A DNA stretch of 64,000 nt from CAZXFA01 sp964640085 (lineage in GTDB: Bacteria > Actinomycetota > UBA4738 > HRBIN12), in assembly GCA_964640085.1 (NCBI GenBank), contig CAZXFA010000008.1, positions 1 to 64,000 on the forward strand, written 5' to 3'. Below the pieces are notes generated by a model. It was not told where the DNA came from and searched no databases. It was given only the letters and a program-made list of their open reading frames with translations. Position 1 is the first letter of the stretch. The number at the start of each line of letters is the position of its first letter. Below are positions 1-7,785 of this stretch, piece after piece. The position numbers were made by a program, and so were the translations under genes.

Positions 1-1
1 C

Positions 2-664
2 ATCTTCCGCTTCACGCAGGCGGGCTCGGAGGTCTCGACGCTGCTCGGTCGGATGCCCTCGGCGGTGGGCTACCAGCCGACGCTCGCCGACGAGATGGGC
101 GAGCTCCAGGAACGGATCACCTCGACCAAGGGGCGCTCCATCACCTCGCTCCAGGCGATCTACGTTCCCGCCGACGACATCACCGACACGACGCCACACA
201 CGGCGTTCGCGCACCTCGACGCCACGACCGTGCTCTCGCGAGACATCGCCGCCCTCGGGATCTACCCGGCGGTCGACCCGTTGGACTCCACGAGCCGGAT
301 CCTGGACGCGCGGTACGTGGGAGAGGAGCACTACGAGGTCGCCCGGCGCGTCCAGGAGATCCTGCAGCGGAACAAGGACCTCCAGGACATCATCGCGATC
401 CTGGGCGTGGACGAGCTGTCCGAGGAGGACAAGGTGATCGTCGCCCGGGCCCGGCGGATCCAGCTCTTCCTTTCGCAGCCGTTCTTCGTTGCCGAGCAAT
501 TCACCGGCATCCCTGGGAAGTACGTCCCGGTCGACCAGACGATCGCCTCGTTCCGGGGGCTGTGTGACGGCGAGTACGACCACCTCCCGGAGCAGGCCTT
601 CCTGCTGGTCGGCGGGATCGAGGAGGCCGTCGAGGCGGCCAAGAAGATGGAGCAGGCGGCCTGA
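2..664 (+). CDS. atpD: ATP synthase F1 subunit beta, C-terminal part (5' end outside window)
   Basis: This is the C-terminal 220 residues of the catalytic beta subunit of F1-ATPase, which makes ATP on the cytoplasmic side of the membrane. The reading frame is open from base 2, so the start lies upstream of the window. Recognisable beta-subunit blocks are SEVSTLLGRMPSAVGYQPTL, the stretch ITSLQAIYVPADD, and DPLDSTSRILD, followed by the family-typical C terminus (SQPFFVAEQFTG, PVDQTIASF). The P-loop region is missing because of the window edge. The epsilon subunit gene follows after 1 nt, the usual order at the end of an atp operon. Identity is secure. Confidence 0.97.
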   Translation: MFRFTQAGSEVSTLLGRMPSAVGYQPTLADEMGELQERITSTKGRSITSLQAIYVPADDITDTTPHTAFAHLDATTVLSRDIAALGIYPAVDPLDSTSRILDARYVGEEHYEVARRVQEILQRNKDLQDIIAILGVDELSEEDKVIVARARRIQLFLSQPFFVAEQFTGIPGKYVPVDQTIASFRGLCDGEYDHLPEQAFLLVGGIEEAVEAAKKMEQAA

Positions 665-665
665 C

Positions 666-1064
666 GTGGCGACGCTCGACGTCCACCTCGTCACACCGGA
701 ACGAGAGCTGTGGGCGGGACCGGCGCGGATGGTCGTGGCGCGAGGGATCGCCGGCGAGGTGGGCATCTTGCCCGGTCACGTCCCGCTGCTGATCCGGCTG
801 GCCATCGCTCGCCTGCGGATCCAGGTGGACGAGCGTCGCTGGGAGGTGGCCGTCGTCGACGGCGGCTTCCTCCACGTGACGAGCGGGGAGGACGGGACCC
901 GGGTCGACGTCCTGGCATCCTCCGCGCTGATGGCCAACGAGATCGACGAGGCGGCCGCGCGCGCTCGGGTGGAGCAGCTGCGCCGCGAGATCGCAGATCG
1001 CCGCGACGCCGGGGCCCAGGCCGAGCTCCAGAAGGCGCTGGCCAGGGCGGATCTTCCGCGATGA
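666..1064 (+). CDS. atpC: ATP synthase F1 subunit epsilon
   Basis: Epsilon subunit (132 aa) of the F1 central stalk, which couples rotation to catalysis and can inhibit ATP hydrolysis. The N-terminal beta-sandwich signature is clear: LDVHLVTPERELW, then GEVGILPGHVPLL, then the hydrophobic VDGGFLHV. The C-terminal helical hairpin follows (EIDEAAARARVEQLRREIAD). The GTG start at 666 is chosen because the family begins at this point and it sits directly after the atpD stop; the open frame extends further upstream inside atpD but that part is not epsilon-like. Cotranscribed with atpD. Confidence 0.93.
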   Translation: MATLDVHLVTPERELWAGPARMVVARGIAGEVGILPGHVPLLIRLAIARLRIQVDERRWEVAVVDGGFLHVTSGEDGTRVDVLASSALMANEIDEAAARARVEQLRREIADRRDAGAQAELQKALARADLPR

Positions 1065-1093
1065 AGATGCCCCGGCGGCCCGGTCGTCCCGCC

Positions 1094-1099
1094 TAGGAT
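1094..1099 (+). promoter_or_regulatory. Candidate -10 element (TAGGAT) of murA
   Basis: TAGGAT ends 9 nt before the murA ATG. The 9-nt gap also contains GGAGG, so both a leaderless start and a short-leader start with a ribosome site are possible. No convincing -35 is visible. Confidence 0.45.
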
Positions 1100-1108
1100 G
1101 GAGGTCCC

Positions 1109-2380
1109 ATGGATCGGCTCCTGGTAACCGGAGGTGCGAGGCTCACCGGCTCGGTGCCCATCGCCGGGGCGAAGAACTCCGCCCTCAAGCTGATGGCGGC
1201 ATCCCTCCTGGCCGAGGGTCGCACGACCCTGCGAAACATCCCGCAGATCCAGGACTGCCGGACGATGGTCGAGGTGCTCGAGCATCTGGGAGCGGGGGTG
1301 ACGTGGGCGGATGGGACCCTCCTGATCGACGCGGCCGACGTCCGATCGATCGAGGCGCCATACGAGCTGGTCAGCCGGATGCGAGCCTCGATCCTGGTCC
1401 TCGGCCCGCTGCTCGCGCGGTTCGGACGGGCCCGCGTGGCGATGCCGGGAGGCTGCAACATCGGGTCCCGCAAGATCGACCTCCACGTCCGGGGGCTCGA
1501 GATCATGGGGGCGCGGTTCCGCTCCGAGCACGGGTTCCTCGAGACCGAGACGGACGGACTGCGCGGCACGGTCATCAACCTCGATTACCCGAGCGTCGGC
1601 GCGACCGAGAACGTGATGATGGCCGCGGTGGCCGCGCGCGGGACCACCGTGATCGAGAACGCGGCCCGCGAGCCCGAGCTCGTCGATCTCGCGCACCTGC
1701 TGGCGGCGATGGGGGCCAGGCTCTCGGGCGTCGGGACCCCGACGATCGAGATCGAGGGCGTGGATCGGTTCCACCCGGTAGACCACACCGTGATCCCCGA
1801 TCGCATCGAGGCCGGAACGTTCGCGATGGCAGCGTGCGCAACCGGAGGACGGGTGGTGCTGGACGGCGCCCGGGCCGACCACCTGGACCTGGTGCTGTCC
1901 AAGCTCGCCGACGTCGGCGCTCGCGTGTCCGCCGTCGACGGTGGGGTCGAGGTCGCGATGGAGTCTCGCCCGCGCTGCGTGGACCTCGTGACCCTGCCCT
2001 ACCCGGGCTTCCCCACGGACCTCCAGCCACAGATCATGGCCCTGCTCGCGGCCGCCGGGGGAACGAGCATCGTGACGGAGAACGTGTTCGAGAGCCGGTT
2101 CATGTTCGTCGACGAGCTGAACCGGATGGGCGCCGACATCCGGACCGAGGGCCACCACGCGGTGATTCGGGGGATCGAGCGCCTTTCGGCCGCCCCCGTC
2201 CGCGCGCTCGACATCCGGGCCGGCGCCGCGATGGCCATCGCCGCGCTGGCCGCCGACGGCGTCACGTTGATCGAAGACATGTACCACGTGGACCGCGGCT
2301 ACCAGGACTTCGACGGCAAGCTCGCCGCGCTCGGCGCCGCGCTCCGGCGCGAGCGCGATCTGTCCCCGGCCCTGTCGTGA
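1109..2380 (+). CDS. murA: UDP-N-acetylglucosamine 1-carboxyvinyltransferase
   Basis: MurA (423 aa) transfers enolpyruvate from PEP to UDP-GlcNAc, the first committed cytoplasmic step of peptidoglycan synthesis and the target of fosfomycin. The substrate-binding K22-N23 pair is present in GAKNSALKL, and the catalytic cysteine is present at about residue 116 in PGGCNIGSRKIDLH; the family contains both Cys and fosfomycin-resistant Asp forms, so this one should be the sensitive Cys type by residue. Length matches the family. ATG at 1109 has GGAGG 5 nt upstream. It lies 44 nt after atpC, a common position in Actinomycetota, and its last bases overlap the GTG of the next gene. Confidence 0.96.
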   Translation: MDRLLVTGGARLTGSVPIAGAKNSALKLMAASLLAEGRTTLRNIPQIQDCRTMVEVLEHLGAGVTWADGTLLIDAADVRSIEAPYELVSRMRASILVLGPLLARFGRARVAMPGGCNIGSRKIDLHVRGLEIMGARFRSEHGFLETETDGLRGTVINLDYPSVGATENVMMAAVAARGTTVIENAAREPELVDLAHLLAAMGARLSGVGTPTIEIEGVDRFHPVDHTVIPDRIEAGTFAMAACATGGRVVLDGARADHLDLVLSKLADVGARVSAVDGGVEVAMESRPRCVDLVTLPYPGFPTDLQPQIMALLAAAGGTSIVTENVFESRFMFVDELNRMGADIRTEGHHAVIRGIERLSAAPVRALDIRAGAAMAIAALAADGVTLIEDMYHVDRGYQDFDGKLAALGAALRRERDLSPALS

Positions 2381-4071
2381 CCCGGGCGCGGGCCGGCGCG
2401 CTCCTGCTCCTCGGGCTGTCCCTCGCGCTCCTTCCGCGCGGCGTCGTCGCGCAGGAGGGAGGCGAGCGTTCCGCGGTGGTCGTTCGCGTCCGCGGGGTCT
2501 CCTTCGAGCAGCTGATGGCGATCCCCGAGGTCGCGGCGCTCGCACGTGCGGGCGGGGCCGGGCTGCTGGCCAACCGGGGGGACGTCGTGACGCTCGCGGA
2601 GGGGCTCGGCGGGGCCGAGCGGACGGTCACCGTGGATCCAAGGGCCGTCGGTGGCCTCGACGCCGCGGGCCGAATCGTTCGGGAGGAGGTCGCGGAGGCG
2701 GACGCGGGGGAGGTGCTCGTGATCGTGCTCGGGGTGGGCGCCTCGCCGGAGATGGAGGCGCGCGGGGACGAGCTCCGAGGGATCGCGGTAGCGGTCGGTG
2801 CGCCGGCGGAGCTGTTCCCTCGGGCGGGTCGGGCGGGGTCGTTGACCTCGGACTCCACGCGACGGGCGGGGGTGGTCACGGGCGGCGACGTCCGCCCCAC
2901 CCTCAATGCCTACCTGGGTGCTGCGCCGTATCTCAGCGGGACGCCGCCCGCGGGCGAGCCGATCGAGGTGATCCGAGGACCGGCGCCGTTCGAGCTCCAC
3001 GAGCGGTACCTCGCGCAGCGGCGGATGTACGTGCCGATCGGGATCGCCGCGGCCGTGTTCGCCGCCGCGGCCGGCCTGCTGGCGGTGACGTGCCTCGCGA
3101 TCGGGCCCCGCGCGCCGGAGGTCCTTTGCCGCTCCTCCGGGTGGGCCGTCCTCGCGGTCCCGGCGCTCGCCACCGGTCTCCTGGCCGCCGGGCACCTGCC
3201 CGAGCTCACGTACGCGACCGTCGTGCCCTTCGTGGCGATCGTGACCGTGTTCGGCACCCTGGCGTTCGGGCCGCTCGCGCGCCGATCCGCGCCGCTCGTG
3301 GCGGCGGGGATCGGGCTCGGGGTGTTGGCGTTCTTCGCGGTGGAGGCGGCGCTCGGGTGGACGGCCGCACTCACGCCGTTCCTCGGGGGCTCGCAGCTGG
3401 ACGGGGTCCGGTTCTTCGGGCTGCCGAACGCCTTCGTCGGCCTCCTGATCGGCGCCTCGCTGTACGTCGCGCAGCGACTTCCGACCTCCCGTGGGGTGGA
3501 GCTGATCGTCGCCGTCGCGCTGGGGGCCGGTCTGCCGTACGTCGGCGCCAACCTCGGGGGAGGGCTGTCGCTGTTCGTGGTGGCAGGCCTGTGGCTCGCG
3601 ATCCGGGAGCGCGAGCGGCTGGGCATCTGGGCTGGGGCGGGCGCGGTCCTCGGGTTCGCCGTCGGGGGGGTCGCCATCCTCCTCGCGGCGCACGCCCTGT
3701 CCCCGCTTCCCACGCACGTGAGCCGGTTCCAGGGAACCGCCGGCGGGCTCGTGGGGGTCTGGGACGCCTACGCGGATCGGCTCCGGGTGGGGTTCGACCT
3801 CGTCTCCCGGAACCCGGCCGCGGCGATCCCCGTGCTGGGGCTGCCGGTCGTCCTGGGCGTGGTCCTCCGACCGCCCCGGGCGATCCGGCGCACGTTCGAC
3901 CGCTGGCCACCCTGGCGGGACGCAGTACTGGTCGCGACGCTCGGCGGCCTGGCCGCCTACCTCACCAACGACACGGGACCGGCTGCCGCCGGCCTCGCGT
4001 TCGGCCTCGGCCTCGGCGGGATGCTCGGGGTGTCGCTCCTGTCCCCGGAAGGGAACATGGGAGGAACGTGA
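2377..4071 (+). CDS. Polytopic membrane protein of unknown function
   Basis: A 564-residue protein I do not recognise. It begins with a hydrophobic signal-like or anchor segment (GALLLLGLSLALLPRGVVAQ, residues 7-26) followed by a soluble, probably extracytoplasmic domain of about 190 residues with a strand-rich look (AVVVRVRGVSFEQL, EVLVIVLGVG). From about residue 212 there are roughly ten predicted membrane segments, with a Gly-rich middle (GANLGGGLSLFVVAGLWLAI). The layout resembles membrane proteins carrying an alkaline-phosphatase-like ectodomain, but no metal-binding motif is evident, so that is only a guess. The GTG start at 2377 overlaps the murA stop (GTGA), implying coupling to murA, and the next gene again overlaps it by 4 nt. 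An envelope role is an inference from position. Confidence 0.7.
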   Translation: MTRARAGALLLLGLSLALLPRGVVAQEGGERSAVVVRVRGVSFEQLMAIPEVAALARAGGAGLLANRGDVVTLAEGLGGAERTVTVDPRAVGGLDAAGRIVREEVAEADAGEVLVIVLGVGASPEMEARGDELRGIAVAVGAPAELFPRAGRAGSLTSDSTRRAGVVTGGDVRPTLNAYLGAAPYLSGTPPAGEPIEVIRGPAPFELHERYLAQRRMYVPIGIAAAVFAAAAGLLAVTCLAIGPRAPEVLCRSSGWAVLAVPALATGLLAAGHLPELTYATVVPFVAIVTVFGTLAFGPLARRSAPLVAAGIGLGVLAFFAVEAALGWTAALTPFLGGSQLDGVRFFGLPNAFVGLLIGASLYVAQRLPTSRGVELIVAVALGAGLPYVGANLGGGLSLFVVAGLWLAIRERERLGIWAGAGAVLGFAVGGVAILLAAHALSPLPTHVSRFQGTAGGLVGVWDAYADRLRVGFDLVSRNPAAAIPVLGLPVVLGVVLRPPRAIRRTFDRWPPWRDAVLVATLGGLAAYLTNDTGPAAAGLAFGLGLGGMLGVSLLSPEGNMGGT

Positions 4072-4850
4072 GCACCGAGCAGATCCCGCCCCGCCCCGAC
4101 GGCCTCCACCCTGTCCCGGCCGTCCCGCCGCCGCCGACGGAGGAGCGTCCGAGGGCCACCTGGAGCTGGTGGGAGGCGATCGCCGTCTACCTGCTCGCGA
4201 TCCTGCTCGGCGGGGTGGCGACGGTCCCGGTCCTCCAGGCCGTGGGCGACGAGGACCTCGGGAACCTGGCGGCCACCGCACTGGCCGCGATGGTGATCGT
4301 GGGTGTGCTGATCGCCTGGCTGTCCACCGCGCACCGGTCCTGGCGCTCGGTGGTGGGGCTCCCCTCGCCCGGGCGCTGGTGGGCCGAGGTCCGTGCCGGG
4401 ATCGGGTTCGGGCTGCTCCTGTATCCGGGACTCGTGTTCGGCGTGGGGCTGGTGCTCAGCCTGATCCTGGGGGCGGTGTCGAGCGAGACGGTGCGAACGC
4501 CCGAGCAGGTGCCCTCCGACCTGTCGGTCGTCGGGGTCGCGGTGGCGGCCGTGTACGCGGTGGTGATCGCGCCGATCCACGAGGAGCTGTTCTTCCGCGG
4601 GATCCTGTACCGCGCGCTCCGGGATCGGTACGGGTTCGGTGCGGGGCTGATCGGTTCGGCGCTCGGCTTCGCGCTGATCCACTACCTGGACGGACCGTGG
4701 CCCGGGACCGTCCTCCTGATGGGCGTGATGTTCTTTAACGGGATCGCGCTGGCCTGGTACACCGAGCGGCGGGGGAACGTGGTGTCCAACACGGTCGCAC
4801 ACATGGTGTTCAACGTGATCGGGCTGACGCTGATCCTCACGATGGGTTGA
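4068..4850 (+). CDS. CPBP-family intramembrane glutamic endopeptidase
   Basis: A 260-residue integral membrane protein of the CPBP (Abi/CAAX-like) family, whose members cleave membrane-embedded or prenylated substrates or act as self-immunity factors. The family motifs are visible in order: EE followed by FFRG (E172, E173, R177 region, HEELFFRGILYRAL), then the second-motif histidine in ALIHYLDG, and the third in VAHMVFN. The N-terminal 30 residues are Pro-rich and soluble, followed by several membrane helices. GTG at 4068 has GGGAGGAAC just upstream and overlaps the stop of the previous gene. The substrate cannot be read from sequence. Confidence 0.85.
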   Translation: MSTEQIPPRPDGLHPVPAVPPPPTEERPRATWSWWEAIAVYLLAILLGGVATVPVLQAVGDEDLGNLAATALAAMVIVGVLIAWLSTAHRSWRSVVGLPSPGRWWAEVRAGIGFGLLLYPGLVFGVGLVLSLILGAVSSETVRTPEQVPSDLSVVGVAVAAVYAVVIAPIHEELFFRGILYRALRDRYGFGAGLIGSALGFALIHYLDGPWPGTVLLMGVMFFNGIALAWYTERRGNVVSNTVAHMVFNVIGLTLILTMG

Positions 4851-4886
4851 GGGACCGGCGGGCCACGATCGGGAGGGGGTAGGGGC

Positions 4887-5321
4887 GTGGCGTTGTTCCC
4901 CAGCGACGGATGGCTGAGGATCTACCGGGATCGGATCAACGGTTCCGCCGAGTACCGGGAGGCGGCGGCGACCTGGGAAGGCGCCGTCGGGTTCGTGTTC
5001 GAGGCGGAGCCCGACCGAGGGGTCCCCGAGGAGCTGTGGCTCATGCTCGACCTGTGGCACGGGGAGTGCCGCGAGGCCCGGATGGTGACGCCCGCGGAGG
5101 GGGAGATGGCACCGTACCTGATCCGGGCGCCGTACTCGCGATGGAAGGAGGTCGTGCGAGGGGAGCTCGACCCCGTCAAAGGGATGATGCAGGGCAAGCT
5201 CCGTCTCCACGGCGATCTGGCGACGATCGTCCGGTACGTGCGCGCGGCCAACGAGCTGGTGCACCTCACGATGCAGGTCCCCACCGAGTTCCTCGACGAG
5301 CGACCGGTCGCCAGCCGGTGA
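4887..5321 (+). CDS. SCP2 sterol-carrier-domain-like protein
   Basis: A 144-residue cytoplasmic protein resembling a stand-alone SCP2 lipid-carrier domain. The clearest signature is the C-terminal core, in which a WKEVVRGELDPVKGMMQGKL run leads into RLHGDLATIVRYVRAANEL; this 'G/K x G x L x I x G D' block is typical of SCP2 folds. Such proteins bind hydrophobic ligands and often sit beside lipid or acyl-CoA enzymes. The start is GTG 4887, after a GGGAGGGGGTAGGGG stretch. An alcohol dehydrogenase follows after 7 nt and a second, more distant SCP2-like gene after that, so the three may form one unit. Ligand unknown. Confidence 0.72.
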   Translation: MALFPSDGWLRIYRDRINGSAEYREAAATWEGAVGFVFEAEPDRGVPEELWLMLDLWHGECREARMVTPAEGEMAPYLIRAPYSRWKEVVRGELDPVKGMMQGKLRLHGDLATIVRYVRAANELVHLTMQVPTEFLDERPVASR

Positions 5322-5328
5322 CGGCCGT

Positions 5329-6369
5329 ATGCGAGCGGTCGTCTATCGCGACGTCGACGACGTCCGGGTGGAGGAGGTCCCGGATCCCCGGATCGTCGAT
5401 CCGGGCGACGCGATCGTCCGCGTCACCACCACGGCGATTTGCGGTTCCGACCTGCACTTCTTCCACGGGAAGGCCCCGCTGGAGCCGGGGGAGACGATCG
5501 GCCACGAGGCGGTCGGTATCGTCGACCAGGTCGGTCCGGAGGTCCGGCGGTTCGGACCCGGTGACCGGGTGGCGGTCGCATTCGTGATCGCGTGCGGGTG
5601 GTGCTGGTTCTGTCGGCAGGGCCAGACCGGGCTGTGCGAGGACTACCGGAACCTCGGCGCCGGGATCTTCGGTGGAGGTCTGGGCGGAGCTCAGGCGGAG
5701 TACCTGCGGGTGCCGGTCGCCGACGTGAACCTCCTCCGGGTTCCGGAGGGCGTCGACGACGAGCGCGCGGTCTTCGCGGGCGACGTGCTCACGACGGGCG
5801 TCTATGCCGCCGAGCGCGCCGGGATCGCGACCGGCGAGACCGTGGCGGTCGTAGGCGCGGGGCCCGTGGGGTACTGCACGGTGCTCGCGGCCCTCGCGAG
5901 AGCGGCCGGCGACGTGATGGCGATCGACGTGGAGCCGCGGCGCTTGGCGCTCGCGGAGGCCGCCGGCGCCCTGGCGGTGAACGCCGCCGAGCGGAACCCG
6001 GAGACGACCACCGCGGAGCGGACCGGAGGTCGGGGCGCCGACGTCGCGATCGACGCCGTGGGGACGCCGGCCGCGTTCCGCCGGACGCTGGAGGTCGTCC
6101 GCCGCGGGGGGCGCGTGGTCGTGGCGGGCCTGTACGCATCGGAGATCGTGGAGGCGCAGCTCGGCGTGTGGTGGGCACGTGGGCTCGACGTGCGGTTCAC
6201 GGGGATCTGCCCCGTCCACGCGTGGTGGGAGGAGACGATGGCCGGGATGGCGGCGGGTCGCCTGGATCCGGCGCCGCTCGTCTCGCACCGCATGCCCCTC
6301 GACGAAGCCCCCGCCGCGTACGGGCTGTTCGATCGGCGCGAGGCAACGAAGGTGCTCCTGCTCCCGTGA
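5329..6369 (+). CDS. Zinc-dependent alcohol dehydrogenase (MDR family, formaldehyde dehydrogenase-like)
   Basis: A 346-residue medium-chain dehydrogenase. The catalytic zinc ligands are in CGSDLHFFHG and GHEAVG; the structural zinc loop is CGWCWFCRQGQTGLC (four cysteines). The Rossmann motif is GAGPVG, followed by the acidic residue expected for NAD (MAIDVEPRRL). The 'ICGSDLHFFHG' and 'NLGAGIFGGGLGGAQAEYLRVP' stretches are like the glutathione-independent formaldehyde/threonine dehydrogenase branch, but the substrate cannot be assigned. ATG 5329 lies 7 nt after the preceding SCP2-like gene; the next gene starts inside its stop (GTGA). Membership of the family is secure; substrate is open. Confidence 0.88.
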   Translation: MRAVVYRDVDDVRVEEVPDPRIVDPGDAIVRVTTTAICGSDLHFFHGKAPLEPGETIGHEAVGIVDQVGPEVRRFGPGDRVAVAFVIACGWCWFCRQGQTGLCEDYRNLGAGIFGGGLGGAQAEYLRVPVADVNLLRVPEGVDDERAVFAGDVLTTGVYAAERAGIATGETVAVVGAGPVGYCTVLAALARAAGDVMAIDVEPRRLALAEAAGALAVNAAERNPETTTAERTGGRGADVAIDAVGTPAAFRRTLEVVRRGGRVVVAGLYASEIVEAQLGVWWARGLDVRFTGICPVHAWWEETMAGMAAGRLDPAPLVSHRMPLDEAPAAYGLFDRREATKVLLLP

Positions 6370-6782
6370 CGACCCGGGTCGTGCTGACAGATCGGGAGCC
6401 CAACGGCCTGGCCCACATGCTCTGCGCCGTGCTCGAGGCCAACCTGGATGCGGACCCGCGCCGGGAGCGGTGGCTCCGCTCGGCAACGGTCGAGATCGTC
6501 GCCGCGGACGCCGACGTCCGGGCGACCGTGCGACTGTCGAACGACCTGGTCGAGATCGCGAGCGGCCCCGCGGATCCGAGCGCGCCGGTGCGGATCCGCG
6601 CGAGTGCCCAGGACCTGCTCGCGTTGGCGGGAGCCCCGCTGGTGCTCGGTCTGCCGAACCCGTTGCGGCGCGAGGGACGCCGCGTGCTCGGTCGGATCCT
6701 GCAGGGACGGATCCTGATCGCGGGGATGCTCCGGCACCCGCTCGTGCTCTCCCGCTTCGCACGGCTGCTCTCGGTCGGGTGA
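6366..6782 (+). CDS. Small SCP2-like / hypothetical protein
   Basis: A 138-residue protein translationally coupled to the alcohol dehydrogenase (GTG overlaps its TGA). It has an alternating strand pattern (ATVEIVAADADVRATVRL) and ends with GRILQGRILIAGMLRHPLVL, which resembles the SCP2 closing block (K/R-I-x-G-x-L/M) but is degenerate, so I only suggest a lipid-carrier-like fold. No catalytic motif is visible. Its position between a dehydrogenase and MeaB suggests a helper of lipid or acyl-CoA metabolism. Confidence 0.6.
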   Translation: MTTRVVLTDREPNGLAHMLCAVLEANLDADPRRERWLRSATVEIVAADADVRATVRLSNDLVEIASGPADPSAPVRIRASAQDLLALAGAPLVLGLPNPLRREGRRVLGRILQGRILIAGMLRHPLVLSRFARLLSVG

Positions 6783-6825
6783 GTAACGCCACGATCGGCC
6801 CGGCGGCCGCCGCGCCGCGGACCGG

Positions 6826-6831
6826 TACGCT
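6826..6831 (+). promoter_or_regulatory. -10 element (TACGCT) of a leaderless meaB transcript
   Basis: TACGCT is followed by 7 nt and then the GTG at 6839. The spacing puts the predicted transcription start at or next to the G of GTG. No ribosome site lies between. This element decides the meaB start. Confidence 0.6.
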
Positions 6832-6838
6832 TGCCGGC

Positions 6839-7774
6839 GTGGACCGAGACGGGATCGTGGAGGGCGTCCTCGCCAGTGACCGGCGGGCGATCGCACACGC
6901 GATCTCGATGGTAGAGGACGGCGCGGAGGGGCTCGAGGCGCTCTCGGCCGCCCTGTTCCCGCGCACCGGTCGCGCCTGGACGCTCGGTCTGACGGGCGCG
7001 CCGGGGGTAGGCAAGTCGACCCTCGCGGGGGAGCTGGTCCGCGTGGCCCGCGAGCGGGAGCGGTCGGTCGCGGTCCTCGCGATCGACCCGACCTCGCCGT
7101 TCACCGGGGGGGCCCTGCTGGGGGACCGTCTGCGGATGCAGACCCACGCGACCGACCCGAGCGTGTTCATCCGTTCGATGGCCACCCGCGGACACCTGGG
7201 TGGGATGGCGCTGGCTGCCCCCGAGGCGGTGCGGATCCTGGACGCCGCTGGCTACGAGGTGGTGATCGTGGAGACCGTGGGGGTGGGTCAGGCGGAGGTT
7301 GACGTCGCGGCGGCCACGGACACCACCCTCGTAGTGGTCTCGCCCGGCTGGGGGGACCAGGTCCAGGCGGCCAAGGCCGGGATCCTGGAGATCGCCGACG
7401 TGTTCGTGGTGAACAAGGCAGACCGGGAGGGTGTGGAGGTGGCCGTCCGGGACCTGCACCAGATGATCCGGATGGGCCCCGCGCTCGCCTGGACGCCGCC
7501 GGTCGTGACCGCCGCCGCCGCCCTCGGCGCGGGGATCGGTGAGTTGTGGGAGGCGGTCGAGGGACACCGGGTGCATCTCGGCTCGACGGGTGGGCTCGAG
7601 GCAGGTCGCCGAGAGCGGCTCCTGCGCGAGGTGGAGAGCCTCGCGGTCGAGCGCGCCCGAGGGCGGATCCGTGGGATGTTGGGCAGGGACGAGGAGCTGG
7701 CCCGGGCTCTCTCGCAGCGGAAGATCGATCCCTACCGGGCGGCCGCGAGCCTGGCGGCGCGGTCCGAGCCCTGA
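6839..7774 (+). CDS. meaB: MeaB-type GTPase, chaperone of B12-dependent acyl-CoA mutase
   Basis: A 311-residue G3E GTPase of the MeaB/ArgK group, which loads and protects the adenosylcobalamin cofactor of acyl-CoA mutases. It carries the P-loop GAPGVGKST (residues 53-61), the family block LAIDPTSPFTGGALLGDR, RMATR-like MATRGHLGG, the Walker B/switch ETVGVGQAE and the NKAD base-specificity motif. GTG 6839 is chosen over the upstream in-frame GTG at 6779 because a TACGCT element lies 7 nt before it and family members begin about here. The mutase large subunit follows 11 nt downstream, as expected for a cofactor chaperone. Confidence 0.93.
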   Translation: MDRDGIVEGVLASDRRAIAHAISMVEDGAEGLEALSAALFPRTGRAWTLGLTGAPGVGKSTLAGELVRVARERERSVAVLAIDPTSPFTGGALLGDRLRMQTHATDPSVFIRSMATRGHLGGMALAAPEAVRILDAAGYEVVIVETVGVGQAEVDVAAATDTTLVVVSPGWGDQVQAAKAGILEIADVFVVNKADREGVEVAVRDLHQMIRMGPALAWTPPVVTAAAALGAGIGELWEAVEGHRVHLGSTGGLEAGRRERLLREVESLAVERARGRIRGMLGRDEELARALSQRKIDPYRAAASLAARSEP

Positions 7775-7785
7775 CCGGAGGCGCG

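Noticed and set aside
6779..6838. Alternative upstream GTG start for meaB overlapping the previous stop
   Set aside because: The 20 extra residues are Ala/Thr-rich and a TACGCT element lies between this GTG and the family-typical start at 6839, so the later start is favoured, though coupling cannot be excluded.
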